Positions 22,658-31,722 of a stretch of DNA of 64,000 nt are shown one piece after another. The position numbers and the translations under genes were made by a program. The stretch's first letter is position 1, and the number at the start of each line of letters is the position of its first letter. Source of the DNA: Gammaproteobacteria bacterium F7 (GTDB lineage Bacteria; Pseudomonadota; Gammaproteobacteria; Pseudomonadales; IMCC2047); assembly GCA_001593685.1 (NCBI GenBank), contig LUKI01000004.1:1-64000 (forward strand), in the 5' to 3' direction. The notes beneath the pieces were generated by a model that saw only the letters and a program-made list of their open reading frames with translations, was not told the DNA's origin and made no database searches.

Positions 22658-23455
22658 TTAGCTGGTTGGGCACTCGAGAAGCCCTTTGGTCGCAGCGGTT
22701 TCACGCGTGATCTGGTGTCCTTTAGCCCATTTAATTAGTGTTAATTCGCCCTGTTCTGTTTCCACAATAGTTGAGCAGGATTCCAGCCAGTCGCCATCAT
22801 TTCCGTAAAGAATGCCGTCAATTTCAACCAGTTTACTTTGGTGAATGTGCCCACAGAAAATACCGTCAACCTGTTTGGATTTGGCATAGGCCACCGCCTG
22901 TTGCTCAAAACGGTCGATAAAGGATTGGGCTTTTTTGCTTTTTAGTTTTAACGCTCCGGAGAGTGACCAGTATTTTTTACCAAGTCGCTTACGTAGCCCG
23001 TTGAGCCAGCGGTTTAGCGTGACAATGGTGCCGTAGGCGATGTCGCCGATGCGATAAAGCAAGCGTGCGCACTCCACCTTTTCATCTAGCTGGTCACCAT
23101 GGATTAATAAAATCCGTTGCCCATTTTTTAAGGTGTGGATATGTTCCTTTTGAATGCCTATATGGCCGAACTGCAAACCGTCGAAGTCTTTGAAAAACGG
23201 ATCATGGTTACCGGGAATATAAATGACGTCGGTGCCATTTTTGGCTTTGTCGAAGATGATTTTCATCACCTGTTGGTGTGCTTTTGGCCAGTGGGCCCGC
23301 TTGCTCATTTTCCATAGATCAATGATATCGCCGAGTAGAAACAGGTAGTCCGACGTGCTGTTACGCAGGAAGTCCTCAAGCTGCTCTGCCTGAGTATTTT
23401 TATCGCCGAGATGGGTGTCAGAAATCCAGATGGTGCGGTAGTGTGTCTGACTCAT
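22658..23455 (-). CDS. UDP-2,3-diacylglucosamine diphosphatase-like calcineurin phosphoesterase
   Basis: A 265-residue metallophosphoesterase. Metal-binding motifs are ISDTHLGD near 10-17, LLGDIIDLW near 41, YIPGNHDPF near 81, LIHGDQLDE near 118 and FCGHIHQS near 200. This set and length fit the LpxH2-type enzymes of Pseudomonas relatives, which remove UMP from UDP-diacyl-GlcN in lipid A synthesis; related hydrolases with unknown substrates look alike. I start it at 23455 (MSQTHYRT), since the 15 extra upstream residues in the frame are not family-like. It is divergent from ridA. Confidence 0.82.
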   Translation of the reverse strand: MSQTHYRTIWISDTHLGDKNTQAEQLEDFLRNSTSDYLFLLGDIIDLWKMSKRAHWPKAHQQVMKIIFDKAKNGTDVIYIPGNHDPFFKDFDGLQFGHIGIQKEHIHTLKNGQRILLIHGDQLDEKVECARLLYRIGDIAYGTIVTLNRWLNGLRKRLGKKYWSLSGALKLKSKKAQSFIDRFEQQAVAYAKSKQVDGIFCGHIHQSKLVEIDGILYGNDGDWLESCSTIVETEQGELTLIKWAKGHQITRETAATKGLLECPTS

Positions 23456-23666
23456 AGTGATCGCTTTTCCTCTTCTTTTACCAGGAAGGCTAACGGTCAA
23501 TTGTGATAAAGCGCTTACAGCTTCGTGAAGGTTTGGTGACAGCTTTGGTCGCTCAATGATCGGTTTATGAGGATGCTATTTGGCACTTTATTTTTCTTTG
23601 TTGGTCTGCCGGCAGGTACAATGCAGCAATTTTTAATCTTTCATCTTTTCAATTAGAGGTTTTTGC

Positions 23667-24014
23667 ATGACGATTATTCGTAAATCCACCAATGAAAAAG
23701 TAAGCCGTGTTGTTATTCATAACGAGACGGTTTATCTGTGTGGTCAAGTTGCCTATGACGTAACCGGTGACATTGTAGAACAAACCAAATCGGTGTTGGC
23801 GCGGATTGATGAGCACCTGGCTGAAGCGGGTACGGATAATTCCAAGCTGCTGTCAGCGTTAATTCATATTAAAGATAATAAAGATGTCGGCACGTTTAAT
23901 GAACTATGGAATGCCTGGCTACCCGAAGGTTGTGCGCCAGCCCGTAGCTGTGTGCAGTCAACGATGGCCCGTGATGCCATTCTGGTTGAAGTGACGGTGA
24001 TTGCAGCGCTTTAA
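23667..24014 (+). CDS. RidA family protein (YjgF/YER057c/UK114)
   Basis: A 115-residue trimeric cytosolic protein. Members with the catalytic Arg deaminate reactive enamines/imines from PLP enzymes. Visible are NETVYLCGQVAYD near 18-30, IVEQTKSVLARIDEHLAEAG, LLSALIHIKD, and near the C terminus CAPARSCVQSTMARD, where Arg sits in the usual ligand-binding position, followed by VEVTVIAA. This short form belongs to one of the later RidA subgroups, so RidA activity is likely but not certain. AGAGG precedes the ATG. Confidence 0.88.
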   Translation: MTIIRKSTNEKVSRVVIHNETVYLCGQVAYDVTGDIVEQTKSVLARIDEHLAEAGTDNSKLLSALIHIKDNKDVGTFNELWNAWLPEGCAPARSCVQSTMARDAILVEVTVIAAL

Positions 24015-24125
24015 CTTAAAAGGCGGTTTTCATGGGCGCTTCTTTTGGCTTGCTCTGCAGCTACGGTCTAACGGCATAGCTGATGAGGGCGGCCATTGCC
24101 GATATAACTTGATGTAGGAAATGTA

Positions 24126-24560
24126 ATGAGAATTTGTGGTGTTGAACTGACAGCAAATGATGCTGTGATTAGCTTGATGGAACTGGAGCAGGGACATTTT
24201 ACGCTACCCGATTGCCGGGTACGTAAACTGTCGTTACCGAAAGATCATTCACGGGAAGACCTTCAGCAGTTTCAGTTTGCCTTTGCAAAATTGATGGACG
24301 ATTACAAAATTGACAAGGTCGCCATTAAAGAACGCTTAACGAAAGGGAAATTTGCAGGGGGAGCGGTTAGTTTCAAGCTGGAAGCGACCATTCAGCTAAT
24401 TGCTGATATTGACGTGGTTACATTGACGTCTTCACAAATGAAGACGGCGTTATCCGAAAACCCGTTACCGATTGATTTTTCGGCTACCGGTTTAAAGGTT
24501 TTCCAGCAAGGCGCCTTTAATGCCGCTTATGTCGCGCATATGCTGAATTACGATAAATAA
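24126..24560 (+). CDS. DUF3010 family protein
   Basis: A 144-residue cytosolic protein of the DUF3010 family, seen by MRICGVELTANDAVISLMEL at the start and IDKVAIKERLTKGKFAGGAVSFKLEA in the middle. The fold is predicted to be RNase-H-like by analogy (initial beta strand with acidic residues); the function is unknown. A good AGGA site precedes the ATG. It is followed 16 bases later by the YbaK gene and may be cotranscribed with it. Confidence 0.85.
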   Translation: MRICGVELTANDAVISLMELEQGHFTLPDCRVRKLSLPKDHSREDLQQFQFAFAKLMDDYKIDKVAIKERLTKGKFAGGAVSFKLEATIQLIADIDVVTLTSSQMKTALSENPLPIDFSATGLKVFQQGAFNAAYVAHMLNYDK

Positions 24561-24576
24561 AGCACAGTTTTTTGCC

Positions 24577-25044
24577 ATGACACCCGCAATCAAACTGGCC
24601 AAGCAGCGTAATATTACTCACAGGGTACATGATTATGTGCATGATCCCGCGAGTGAATCCTATGGGCTGGAAGCCGCTGAGAAACTGGGCGTGTCCGAAG
24701 CCCGAGTCTTTAAAACCCTAGTTGTGTCGCTTGATAACAAAGAACTTGCCGTTGCAATTATTCCCGTTTCGTCAACCTTAAGTATGAAGCTGATTGCAAA
24801 AGCGGCCGGGGCTAAAAAGGCGGTTATGGGGGCACCTGCGGAGGTTGAGCGATCAACTGGCTATGTACTGGGTGGCGTTAGCCCCTTAGGGCAAAAGAAA
24901 CGTCTGAAGACGGTGCTGGATTTATCAGCAAAAGCATTTGCAACCATTTATGTTAGTGCGGGTAAGCGGGGGTTGGAAATCGAGCTGGCTCCAAGTGATC
25001 TGCTGTTGCTGGTTAATGGCCAGTTAGCGGATATAAAGCTCTAG
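24577..25044 (+). CDS. ybaK: Cys-tRNA(Pro)/Cys-tRNA(Cys) deacylase YbaK
   Basis: A 155-residue trans-editing factor that removes mischarged Cys from tRNA-Pro. The family pattern is clear: MTPAIKLAKQRNITHRVHDY at the start, FKTLVVSLDNKELAVAIIPV in the middle with its essential Lys (FKTL, about 48), AAKKAVMGAPAEVERSTGYVLGGVSPLGQK-type continuation, and IYVSAGKRGLEIELAPSDL at the end. It acts in the cytosol. The upstream region lacks a clear ribosome-binding site, in line with coupling to the DUF3010 gene. Confidence 0.92.
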   Translation: MTPAIKLAKQRNITHRVHDYVHDPASESYGLEAAEKLGVSEARVFKTLVVSLDNKELAVAIIPVSSTLSMKLIAKAAGAKKAVMGAPAEVERSTGYVLGGVSPLGQKKRLKTVLDLSAKAFATIYVSAGKRGLEIELAPSDLLLLVNGQLADIKL

Positions 25045-25113
25045 ACGCGCCTGGTTTGTTAGCGCCGACAATTGAGTGGTTGGGTATTTTGATTGACGGT
25101 TTTTTATTATTTT

Positions 25114-25491
25114 ATGAGCCTGGAAATAAACACGATGCAAGCCTGCCAGTTTGGATTTAACCCCGTTTATGACGAAGAGGCGCCGACGTTAGAGCAGCTT
25201 AAAATGTTGACTGGCGATGCCATTATTGAGTTTGGCGCGCCCTGGTGCGGGCACTGCCAAGCCGCGGAGCCGATCGTGCGGGCGGTGTTTTCAAAATACC
25301 CACAGTTGCCGTATATCAAGGTTTATGATGGCAAAGGTAAGCGCTTGGGCAGAGCTTTTCATGTCAAACTTTGGCCGAGTTTTATTTTGCTGCGTGACGG
25401 TGAGGAGGTTGCGCGTTTGGTCCGGCCGGTAACGCCTGATGAGGTGTATCAGTTGCTGGCACAACTTGATGCCAAAACTAAATCGGAGTGA
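25114..25491 (+). CDS. Thioredoxin-fold protein
   Basis: A protein of about 125 residues with the active site APWCGHCQAAEP near 44-55 of this reading, followed by FHVKLWPSFILLRDGEEVARLV, the cis-Pro segment of thioredoxins. There is no signal peptide, so it is cytosolic. Starts at 25114 and 25135 are both possible; neither has a strong ribosome-binding site, and 25093 also lies in frame. WCGHC is a protein disulfide-isomerase-like redox dipeptide. The next gene starts 7 bases after its stop. Confidence 0.87.
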   Translation: MSLEINTMQACQFGFNPVYDEEAPTLEQLKMLTGDAIIEFGAPWCGHCQAAEPIVRAVFSKYPQLPYIKVYDGKGKRLGRAFHVKLWPSFILLRDGEEVARLVRPVTPDEVYQLLAQLDAKTKSE

Positions 25492-25498
25492 TTAAATC

Positions 25499-25807
25499 GT
25501 GAAGCTTTTTCTGCCAATTATCGCTCTGCTGGCTCTGTTGCTTTGTGTTTATGCGCTTATTGAGGGGGTCGAGGTTGTTACGGTCAAAAACGAGGTCGGT
25601 ACGCAGACCGATGGCCCTTTAAAGCAAGCCATTGATAAAAGAACGACGCTGTTTTGTAAAATAGAGTCTTTTTGGGCGAAGTACGATATTTGGGGCGATA
25701 CCGATACGGTTTATAGGCCTGCTGCTGAAGCAAAAGCTGATGTGGCGCCAACACCGGAACAGCAGACTGACTGTGATCAAAGGGGTGGTGAGCCTCCCAG
25801 GGAGTAA
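25499..25807 (+). CDS. Small membrane-anchored protein of unknown function
   Basis: A 102-residue protein starting at a GTG. Residues 4-22 form one hydrophobic segment (LPIIALLALLLCVYALIEG), so it is anchored with its tail outside. Two Cys (about 53 and 92) could pair in the periplasm. The tail is acidic and Pro-rich. It lies between the thioredoxin-like gene and the next gene with gaps of 7 and 5 bases, so the three form an operon. I do not recognise a family. Confidence 0.65.
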   Translation: MKLFLPIIALLALLLCVYALIEGVEVVTVKNEVGTQTDGPLKQAIDKRTTLFCKIESFWAKYDIWGDTDTVYRPAAEAKADVAPTPEQQTDCDQRGGEPPRE

Positions 25808-25812
25808 TACAC

Positions 25813-26154
25813 ATGCGCAAGACTGATAAAAAGCGGGATAACCAGCTGCGGCAGGTTTTGACTGAAGTATGTGACGCTGCTTTGGAGGACATTGAGGGCT
25901 TTCAATGGCTCACACATCGTGTTGATTATGAGCGTTTTCCTGAAAGCTTGAAGGTGATTTGTGTCTTCGATAGCGATGGTAGTCTGGCTACTTTTTTATC
26001 CGGTAGCCAAAGCGACAGGCTGGCTGTATTTATGCAAAAGAAACTGGCTGGTGCGGGGATGGATATTAAGCATATGTCTGCTCATATCAGTTACGATTCA
26101 GAGGAACAATGTGAGCGGGAGCACCAAGGCCAATGGGCAAGGCGCCTAAAATAA
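25813..26154 (+). CDS. Conserved small protein, often labelled Fis-family regulator
   Basis: A 113-residue cytosolic protein with a good GGGAG site. It contains RKTDKKRDNQLRQVLTEVCD and FQWLTHRVDYERFPESLKVI near the N terminus. Homologues I recall from Pseudomonas-type genomes are labelled 'Fis family transcriptional regulator', but I see no Fis-type helix-turn-helix at the C terminus, so that label is doubtful. It is the last gene of a small operon with the thioredoxin-like gene. Confidence 0.65.
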   Translation: MRKTDKKRDNQLRQVLTEVCDAALEDIEGFQWLTHRVDYERFPESLKVICVFDSDGSLATFLSGSQSDRLAVFMQKKLAGAGMDIKHMSAHISYDSEEQCEREHQGQWARRLK

Positions 26155-26239
26155 GCTCTAGGGACTGGTTGTAAATTAAGTAAAAAAATAAGCCTGCGGG
26201 GCACAACCCTGTGCCACCACAGACTTTAAAAGGGTAACG

Positions 26240-28168
26240 CTAGGAACCAATAATGCCACCGTCTTTACGGGTGATGACCAGTGTCGAATCACGTGGCACG
26301 GTAACGCCATCGGGGCGGGCAGGGAAGTTAGTCACACTGGGATCCCCATTACCCGGATGCTGAAGGTTTATAAACATCGTCCGACGATCCGGTGTCATGG
26401 TGATGCCGGTTACTTCATCGCCTGTCACTCCAGTCAGTAGGCGGCTGAGTTCACCGGTTAAGGTATCGGCAACCAAAAGCTGGTTGTTGAGGCCGTCTTT
26501 TTGACCACCATCGGTTTGGATAAACAGGCGGCCGTCGGGGTCTGCAAAAAGGCCGTCAGGTGAACTGTAGCTGCTTTCTGTGCCATGCGTTTCTTTGGCA
26601 ACAAGGAAAATCTCCCAGTTAAAGTGCTCACCTGTGTGTTTGTTGTTATCACGCCAGCGGATAATATGGCCGTCCAGATTAGGCGTCATTGGGTTTGCCG
26701 CATTGGCGACGGTACGGCGGCTGTTGTTGGTCAAGGTACAGTAAACAGAGCCATCGGGAGCCACTGTTGTCCATTCCGGACGATCCATTGGCGTTGCGCC
26801 GAGTTTGTCAGCGGCAAGGCGGGCGTAAGTGAGGATTTCTGCCTGGTCGGTAAAGTGCTCAGCCAGTACTGGGTTGTCAATGGTCAGTGGCAACCAGTCG
26901 CCGCTACCGTCATCGTTAAATCGCGCCACATACAGGGTGCCGTGATCCAGAGGACTTTTACCGGCTTTGCGCATTTTCCGCCAGTTGTCTTCCGATACAA
27001 ATTTGTAGATGTAGTCAAAGCGCTGATCGTCGCCCATGTAACCGACAACGCGGCCGCCGCGACCAACAGTCATGGCAATGCCTTCGTGTTTAAAGCGACC
27101 TAATGCCGTGCGTTTTACTGGCGTTTGAGTGGCGTCCATCGGATCGATTTCAACAATCCAGCCAAAACGGTTCTCTTCATTTTTATAGGCGGGGTCTGAC
27201 AGGTCGAAACGGCGATCAAACTTGTGCCAACCGTAGCCAAAACCGTTGTCGGCAAAGCCGTAACGCTGCTGTTGCTCAGTTGCAAGCCAGCTGCCTCGCA
27301 GGTTGGTCGCGCCAAAGTAGCCATTAAAGTTTTCTTCGCAGGTCAAGTAAGTGCCCCACGGCGTGTAACCGTTAGAACAGTTGTTGACGGTGCCTAGCGG
27401 CTGATTGCCAGCGGGTGTTTTCAGTAAATCATGACCTGCAACCGGACCCGAAAAGGTGACGGGGGTGTTGACGTGAATACGGCGTGCGAAATGGCTTTTA
27501 ACCTGTTGCCAGTGGCCACGCCTGCTTTTAATTTCAACAACTGATACACCGTGTGCGTGTTGGGAGGTGCGTACATCCTCCAGGCTTTCTGGATCGTTTT
27601 TACCTAGCACATGGCCATTGCTACCAAATTCGTGGTTAATACACAGTAAACCACGCTGGTTTCCCCAGTTGTTTTTGGGACCCCAGTTGTGGTGGTCAAT
27701 GTTGCTGTGCCAGCTTTTATCATCGTTCCATGGGTAGTGATCCCAGCCGCAGCGGCGTTTTTTTTCATCAAAGATCGGGAAGAAATGCATGCCGTCGTGA
27801 CCAATACCGATCTGGCGTGCCTGATCTTCAGCGTTGGGTGGGTATTGATACGCAGGGCCGTTAGGCTCAAGAGGCTCTCCCCAGGGAATCAATACTTGCC
27901 ACTGGTATTCTGGTGATATTGTTGGCCAGGCGCCGTTACCCGCAGCGACAGGCACCGGGCTGAAGTTAATGAGCGCGTCATAGCCTTCACTTCCGTAGCC
28001 GCCACGTGCAGCCAGGGCGCTGGGCATGTTGCCGGCAAAAAAAGCTGTTGTGGCAAGTGTTAAACCGCCCTTGATTATGCCTCGACGTTGCAGGTTAACT
28101 GATAGTACGTCCTCAAATGAACGGTTATCAGAGGGGTTGGTGACTTCGTTATCTACTCCGTTTCCCAT
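26240..28168 (-). CDS. phoX: PhoX-type alkaline phosphatase, Tat-exported
   Basis: About 642 residues. The N terminus has NLQRRGIIKGGLTLATTAFF, a twin-arginine signal near residues 20-40. The body shows the DUF839/PhoX pattern: NCSNGYTPWGTYLTCEENFNGY, GWIVEIDPMDATQTP, YMGDDQRFDYIYKFV and PDGLFADPDGRLFIQTDGGQ, with acidic metal ligands. PhoX uses Ca and Fe to hydrolyse phosphate esters in the periplasm, and is common in marine bacteria. I start it at 28168 (MGNGVDN), which has GGAG 8 bases upstream; the 28192 start is less likely. A weak Pho box lies upstream. Confidence 0.9.
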   Translation of the reverse strand: MGNGVDNEVTNPSDNRSFEDVLSVNLQRRGIIKGGLTLATTAFFAGNMPSALAARGGYGSEGYDALINFSPVPVAAGNGAWPTISPEYQWQVLIPWGEPLEPNGPAYQYPPNAEDQARQIGIGHDGMHFFPIFDEKKRRCGWDHYPWNDDKSWHSNIDHHNWGPKNNWGNQRGLLCINHEFGSNGHVLGKNDPESLEDVRTSQHAHGVSVVEIKSRRGHWQQVKSHFARRIHVNTPVTFSGPVAGHDLLKTPAGNQPLGTVNNCSNGYTPWGTYLTCEENFNGYFGATNLRGSWLATEQQQRYGFADNGFGYGWHKFDRRFDLSDPAYKNEENRFGWIVEIDPMDATQTPVKRTALGRFKHEGIAMTVGRGGRVVGYMGDDQRFDYIYKFVSEDNWRKMRKAGKSPLDHGTLYVARFNDDGSGDWLPLTIDNPVLAEHFTDQAEILTYARLAADKLGATPMDRPEWTTVAPDGSVYCTLTNNSRRTVANAANPMTPNLDGHIIRWRDNNKHTGEHFNWEIFLVAKETHGTESSYSSPDGLFADPDGRLFIQTDGGQKDGLNNQLLVADTLTGELSRLLTGVTGDEVTGITMTPDRRTMFINLQHPGNGDPSVTNFPARPDGVTVPRDSTLVITRKDGGIIGS

Positions 28169-28519
28169 GGTTTTTCTCCGTTGGTGGGTCATTATGGCGA
28201 TAGATGCTACGGTGGCAATGTTGCAGACTGGTTAAGAATATATTGTGATTCTGTGATGTTTTTATGACGTGGCTTCTGGTACACATGAAGTGGTTTTTGA
28301 AAATTCGGTACTAATCTGTATGCCCGTTAAGCTCAGCTATTTTAATGCTCGATAGGGTGATTGGCCGGGTGTGGGTACATACACTGTGTTTAACGGTCAC
28401 GCTGCCGAGCGGTTGTAGTACTTTCAGATTTCTTTAATTGGCGTTGTTAACTGCGTTTTCTTGAGGCTGGAACAGACGCTTTTTTAATCCGTTATTGTTG
28501 TTAGCAAATAGGGATATAA
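28169..28519. other. Divergent regulatory gap between phoX and an MFS gene
   Basis: About 350 bases without a gene. Apart from the possible Pho box at 28251-28270, I see only AT-rich stretches before the MFS start (AGGGAT before the ATG at 28520). No hairpins or repeats stand out. Confidence 0.5.
28251..28270 (-). promoter_or_regulatory. Possible degenerate Pho box of phoX
   Basis: On the minus strand, GTCATAAAAACATCAC has two TCA-containing units 11 bases apart, as in PhoB direct repeats (consensus CTGTCAT, four bases, CTGTCAC). The match is partial, so this is a weak call, but the gene identity makes PhoB control likely. Confidence 0.3.
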
Positions 28520-29713
28520 ATGACTAACTCCGGCTTTTTTAACGTTTGGCTATTGGCCGTCTGCAATGCATTGGCGTTTTCTGCGACGCCATTAATTATG
28601 CTGGTCGGCAGCCTTATTGGCACTGAATTAGCGCCGTCAACTGATTGGGCTACGTTGCCGATCGCAACCATGGTTGTTGGCACCGCTATGGGTATTTTGC
28701 CAGCCACCAACGTCATGAAATATCTAGGGCGAAAAATGGGGTTGCTGCTTTTTATTGGTTTGGGGGTTATCTCCTGTGCGCTAGCGAGCTATGCACTGAC
28801 TGTTAGTCACTTTTTTCTATTCTGCTTTAGCTCATTATTGTTGGGTGTTACCAATGCGGCTCTCCAGCAAATTCGCTTTGTAGCGATAGAAAGTGTGGCG
28901 CTGAATAAAAGTGCGACAGCGGCCTCAGTGATCATGTGTGGAGGCATTGCGTCAGCGGTTCTTGGACCAGAACTGGCGGTCATTGGACGCTTTTTTACCA
29001 AGGTCGAGTATCAGGGATCATTCTGGCTAGTGGCGGGCACATTTATTTTGGCCGGTGCGTTATTACTGTTTCTACGGTCACCCAAACCTGTTGTTGGAAC
29101 GAGCAAAACAAGCAAGGCGAGGGCGCTTGGCGACATTCTAGAAAATCCTGCGTTTTTGCTAGCGGTAGGCAGTGCAACGGTCGGCTTTCTGGTGATGACC
29201 TTTGTGATGACCGGTACACCAATTAGTATGCATCATCATATGGGACATAGCCTGGAGGATACCAAGTGGGTTATTCAGGCCCATATTGCGGCGATGTTTT
29301 TGCCATCGCTCGTGACACCTTGGTTATTCAGATGGCTAGGGATTCAGGGGGTTATGTTGGCGGGCCTTTGTTGTTATGGGCTGACTATTGTTGTGGGCCT
29401 TTTAGACAACTCGGTGATGGGATATTGGTATCAGTTAGTCGCGCTGGGGGTGGGTTGGAATTTCCTCTTTGTGTCTGGAACCGCGCTATTACCCCGCACC
29501 TATTTGCCGGGTGATCAGTATAAAGCGCAGGGTGTTAATGATTTGACGGTTTTTTCATTTCAAGCGATCGCGTCACTCACTGCTGGTTTTGCGGTGAGCA
29601 TGGTTAGCTGGCAAACGTTGCTTCTGGTGTGTCTGATACCCATAGTGTTGTTAGTGCTGTTATTAGTGAAAATTCGCTGGGCAGTGAAGCCAGCCTGTAG
29701 GCCGTTGGTATAA
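28520..29713 (+). CDS. MFS transporter
   Basis: A 397-residue protein with about twelve hydrophobic segments in two halves. The loop between helices 2 and 3 reads KYLGRKMG, a match to the MFS motif A (GxxxDRxGRR-like). The central loop is about residues 180-215. FSSLLLGVTNAALQQIRFVAIES near 96-118 is a helix-4-type segment. The substrate cannot be inferred. The gene is alone on the plus strand, with AGGGAT upstream. The next gene is convergent and its end lies only 29 bases away. Confidence 0.85.
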   Translation: MTNSGFFNVWLLAVCNALAFSATPLIMLVGSLIGTELAPSTDWATLPIATMVVGTAMGILPATNVMKYLGRKMGLLLFIGLGVISCALASYALTVSHFFLFCFSSLLLGVTNAALQQIRFVAIESVALNKSATAASVIMCGGIASAVLGPELAVIGRFFTKVEYQGSFWLVAGTFILAGALLLFLRSPKPVVGTSKTSKARALGDILENPAFLLAVGSATVGFLVMTFVMTGTPISMHHHMGHSLEDTKWVIQAHIAAMFLPSLVTPWLFRWLGIQGVMLAGLCCYGLTIVVGLLDNSVMGYWYQLVALGVGWNFLFVSGTALLPRTYLPGDQYKAQGVNDLTVFSFQAIASLTAGFAVSMVSWQTLLLVCLIPIVLLVLLLVKIRWAVKPACRPLV

Positions 29714-29741
29714 AACGTCGGATATGAACGAAAGGCCGGTA

Positions 29742-31538
29742 TTATAGCGCCACTGAGCGAGCCCCAAGTGTTTGATTCTCGATGGGTTCTGGTGGGGTTG
29801 ATGGCCCGCCTCGACGGCTAAGGAAAACGTGAGAGCGATTGGCTGATTTTGCCTGTTTCTTGGCATCACTGGCCAGTTCCGCAACGTCATGATGCGATTG
29901 GCAGCGGTTAACATCTGGAAATACGACTCCGATCGCGAGTCCCAGTAATGGGTATAGTTGAGGTTCGCCGGTGCGAGATACGGCAATCATGCCACCTTTT
30001 TCGATGTCGTTTGGGGTATAAAAGGCGGTAATTTCCCGGTCAAAATATTTCACTATATTGCCGCAAGCCTGTTGCCAGTTATCCTCTGTAAAAATGGCGA
30101 CGAAGTCATCGCCACCAATATGACCGATGAAGGTGTCCTCTGTGCAGAATCTCTGCATCAGTGTGGAGACTAACTGAATAACCTGATCGCCTTTGGAATA
30201 GCCATAAATATCGTTGTAGGGTTTAAAGTTGTTTAAATCAAAATAGGCAATGTGAAACGGTTTCTTCTGTTTTAGTAGTCGATCAATTTCTAAATAAATA
30301 GGCACGTTGCCAGGTAACAGTGTGAGCGGATTCGCGTAGCTGGCGTGTTGTAACTGCTGTTGTGTTAATTGACGCAACAGATCACGAATCGAGCCGATTC
30401 CCACATAACCTGACTTATCGGTAATGATGAAATGCAGCATCAACTTTTCATCGTGTTCAGATGTGACCATTTTGGCGACATCATCGAGTCGCGTGCTGGC
30501 TTCGACAATGACGGGGGAGTCATGCATTGTTTCAATAACGGGTTTTTTTTCGTTCAGTGCGGCTCCGTATGGTTTTGAAAACAGCTCCAGAATATGTTCG
30601 CGAATAATCATGCCAATCGGTTTATTGTCCTTTAACACCGGAATGGAATGGATTAACGGGTGTTGATGTAAAAACTTTACAACGGACCCGGTCTTTTCAT
30701 GGTAGTCCAGTGTTTTGACTTGCTGTAAAAGGGCGCTCGCTGTTTTATCCATATGGAACGCAAAGCGTTGCGACAAGGGCTGCTGCGTTAAGATAAAAGG
30801 CAGTTGCTCAGAGGGGAGAGGATTAGGGCGGGCAAATAAAAAACCTTGCATCATGGTGACGCCGAGCTCTACCAGCTCTTTAAATTCTTCCTCTGTTTCT
30901 ATGCCTTCGGCAATGACTTTGGCGTTGATGTTGGTGCCAAGGCTAATAATACTGCGAACAAATTCACGTTTAATGGGGTCGTGATTTAATTCGTTAATAA
31001 AATAGCGGTCGATTTTTACGTAGTCAGGTTTCACTTCTGACCATAACTTTAAGCCGGCATATCCGGTGCCCAGGTCATCTACCGCGATTTGCAGACCGAG
31101 ATCACGGTAGTGCTTCAGCGCAGTCACCAGCAAATCGGCTTTATCGATCGGGTATTTTTCACTTAATTCAATAACTACACGTTCAGGCGCGAGACCCGCC
31201 GTTTTGAGATAGGACAGAGTTTTGCCATCGGGATGGTCGTCGTTCAAAAAGATCATCGGGCTGATATTTAGAAATAAGCGCCCGGGCAGGCCTAGGTCAA
31301 CAAAACGTTCGATGGAGTGTTGTCGGCAAACCAGTTCAAGCTCGGATAAAAGATTGTACTCAATCGCTGCATTAAATAACTGCAGGGGCGAATGTAACGG
31401 GCTATCAGAGGGGCCCCTGATTAATGCTTCGTAGCCGTGTAACGTACGGCTTTTGGTGCAATAGATCGCCTGAAAAAAGGTGGTTAAGTTGCCCTGTTCT
31501 ATGGTCTCTATCAGAAGTTTTTTTATATCATTGGCCAT
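29742..31538 (-). CDS. EAL-CBS-GGDEF domain protein (cyclic-di-GMP metabolism)
   Basis: A 598-residue cytosolic regulator. The N-terminal EAL domain keeps the catalytic residues: YEALIRGP near 37, FLNISPMIF near 90, VIELSEKYP near 121, VDDLGTGYAGL near 151, VKIDR, VIAEGIETEEEF near 212 and MQGFLFARP near 233. A pair of CBS domains follows (about 275-390). The C-terminal GGDEF domain starts near 420; its signature is GGDDF, with YFDLNNFKPYNDIYGY before it, so it may bind GTP or act as a cyclase. It should be a phosphodiesterase regulated by nucleotides. Start at 31538 because GAG lies 8 bases upstream. Confidence 0.9.
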   Translation of the reverse strand: MANDIKKLLIETIEQGNLTTFFQAIYCTKSRTLHGYEALIRGPSDSPLHSPLQLFNAAIEYNLLSELELVCRQHSIERFVDLGLPGRLFLNISPMIFLNDDHPDGKTLSYLKTAGLAPERVVIELSEKYPIDKADLLVTALKHYRDLGLQIAVDDLGTGYAGLKLWSEVKPDYVKIDRYFINELNHDPIKREFVRSIISLGTNINAKVIAEGIETEEEFKELVELGVTMMQGFLFARPNPLPSEQLPFILTQQPLSQRFAFHMDKTASALLQQVKTLDYHEKTGSVVKFLHQHPLIHSIPVLKDNKPIGMIIREHILELFSKPYGAALNEKKPVIETMHDSPVIVEASTRLDDVAKMVTSEHDEKLMLHFIITDKSGYVGIGSIRDLLRQLTQQQLQHASYANPLTLLPGNVPIYLEIDRLLKQKKPFHIAYFDLNNFKPYNDIYGYSKGDQVIQLVSTLMQRFCTEDTFIGHIGGDDFVAIFTEDNWQQACGNIVKYFDREITAFYTPNDIEKGGMIAVSRTGEPQLYPLLGLAIGVVFPDVNRCQSHHDVAELASDAKKQAKSANRSHVFLSRRGGPSTPPEPIENQTLGARSVAL

Positions 31539-31671
31539 CAGCATTCTCGTAACGACTGGAAAAATATCAATCTAGTCAGCTTAGGTTACAAATAGGTTAC
31601 AGCCCGTGTTAGCAGCCACTTAAAACCAAAAAGGAATCGATAGCGGCGTATTTGTCTGATGCCAGGATAGG

Positions 31672-31677
31672 TATAAT
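31672..31677 (+). promoter_or_regulatory. -10 box before the VF530-type gene (TATAATGCGC)
   Basis: A perfect TATAAT is followed by GCGC. No good -35 at 17 bp is seen. The ATG of the next gene lies 45 bases downstream. Confidence 0.5.
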
Positions 31678-31722
31678 GCGCAGAATGATGACAAGATTTT
31701 TATTACCGAACTGGATTGGCGA

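Noticed and set aside
24015..24125. Regulatory RNA between ridA and the DUF3010 gene
   Set aside because: The gap is short and shows no stable pairing that I could find.
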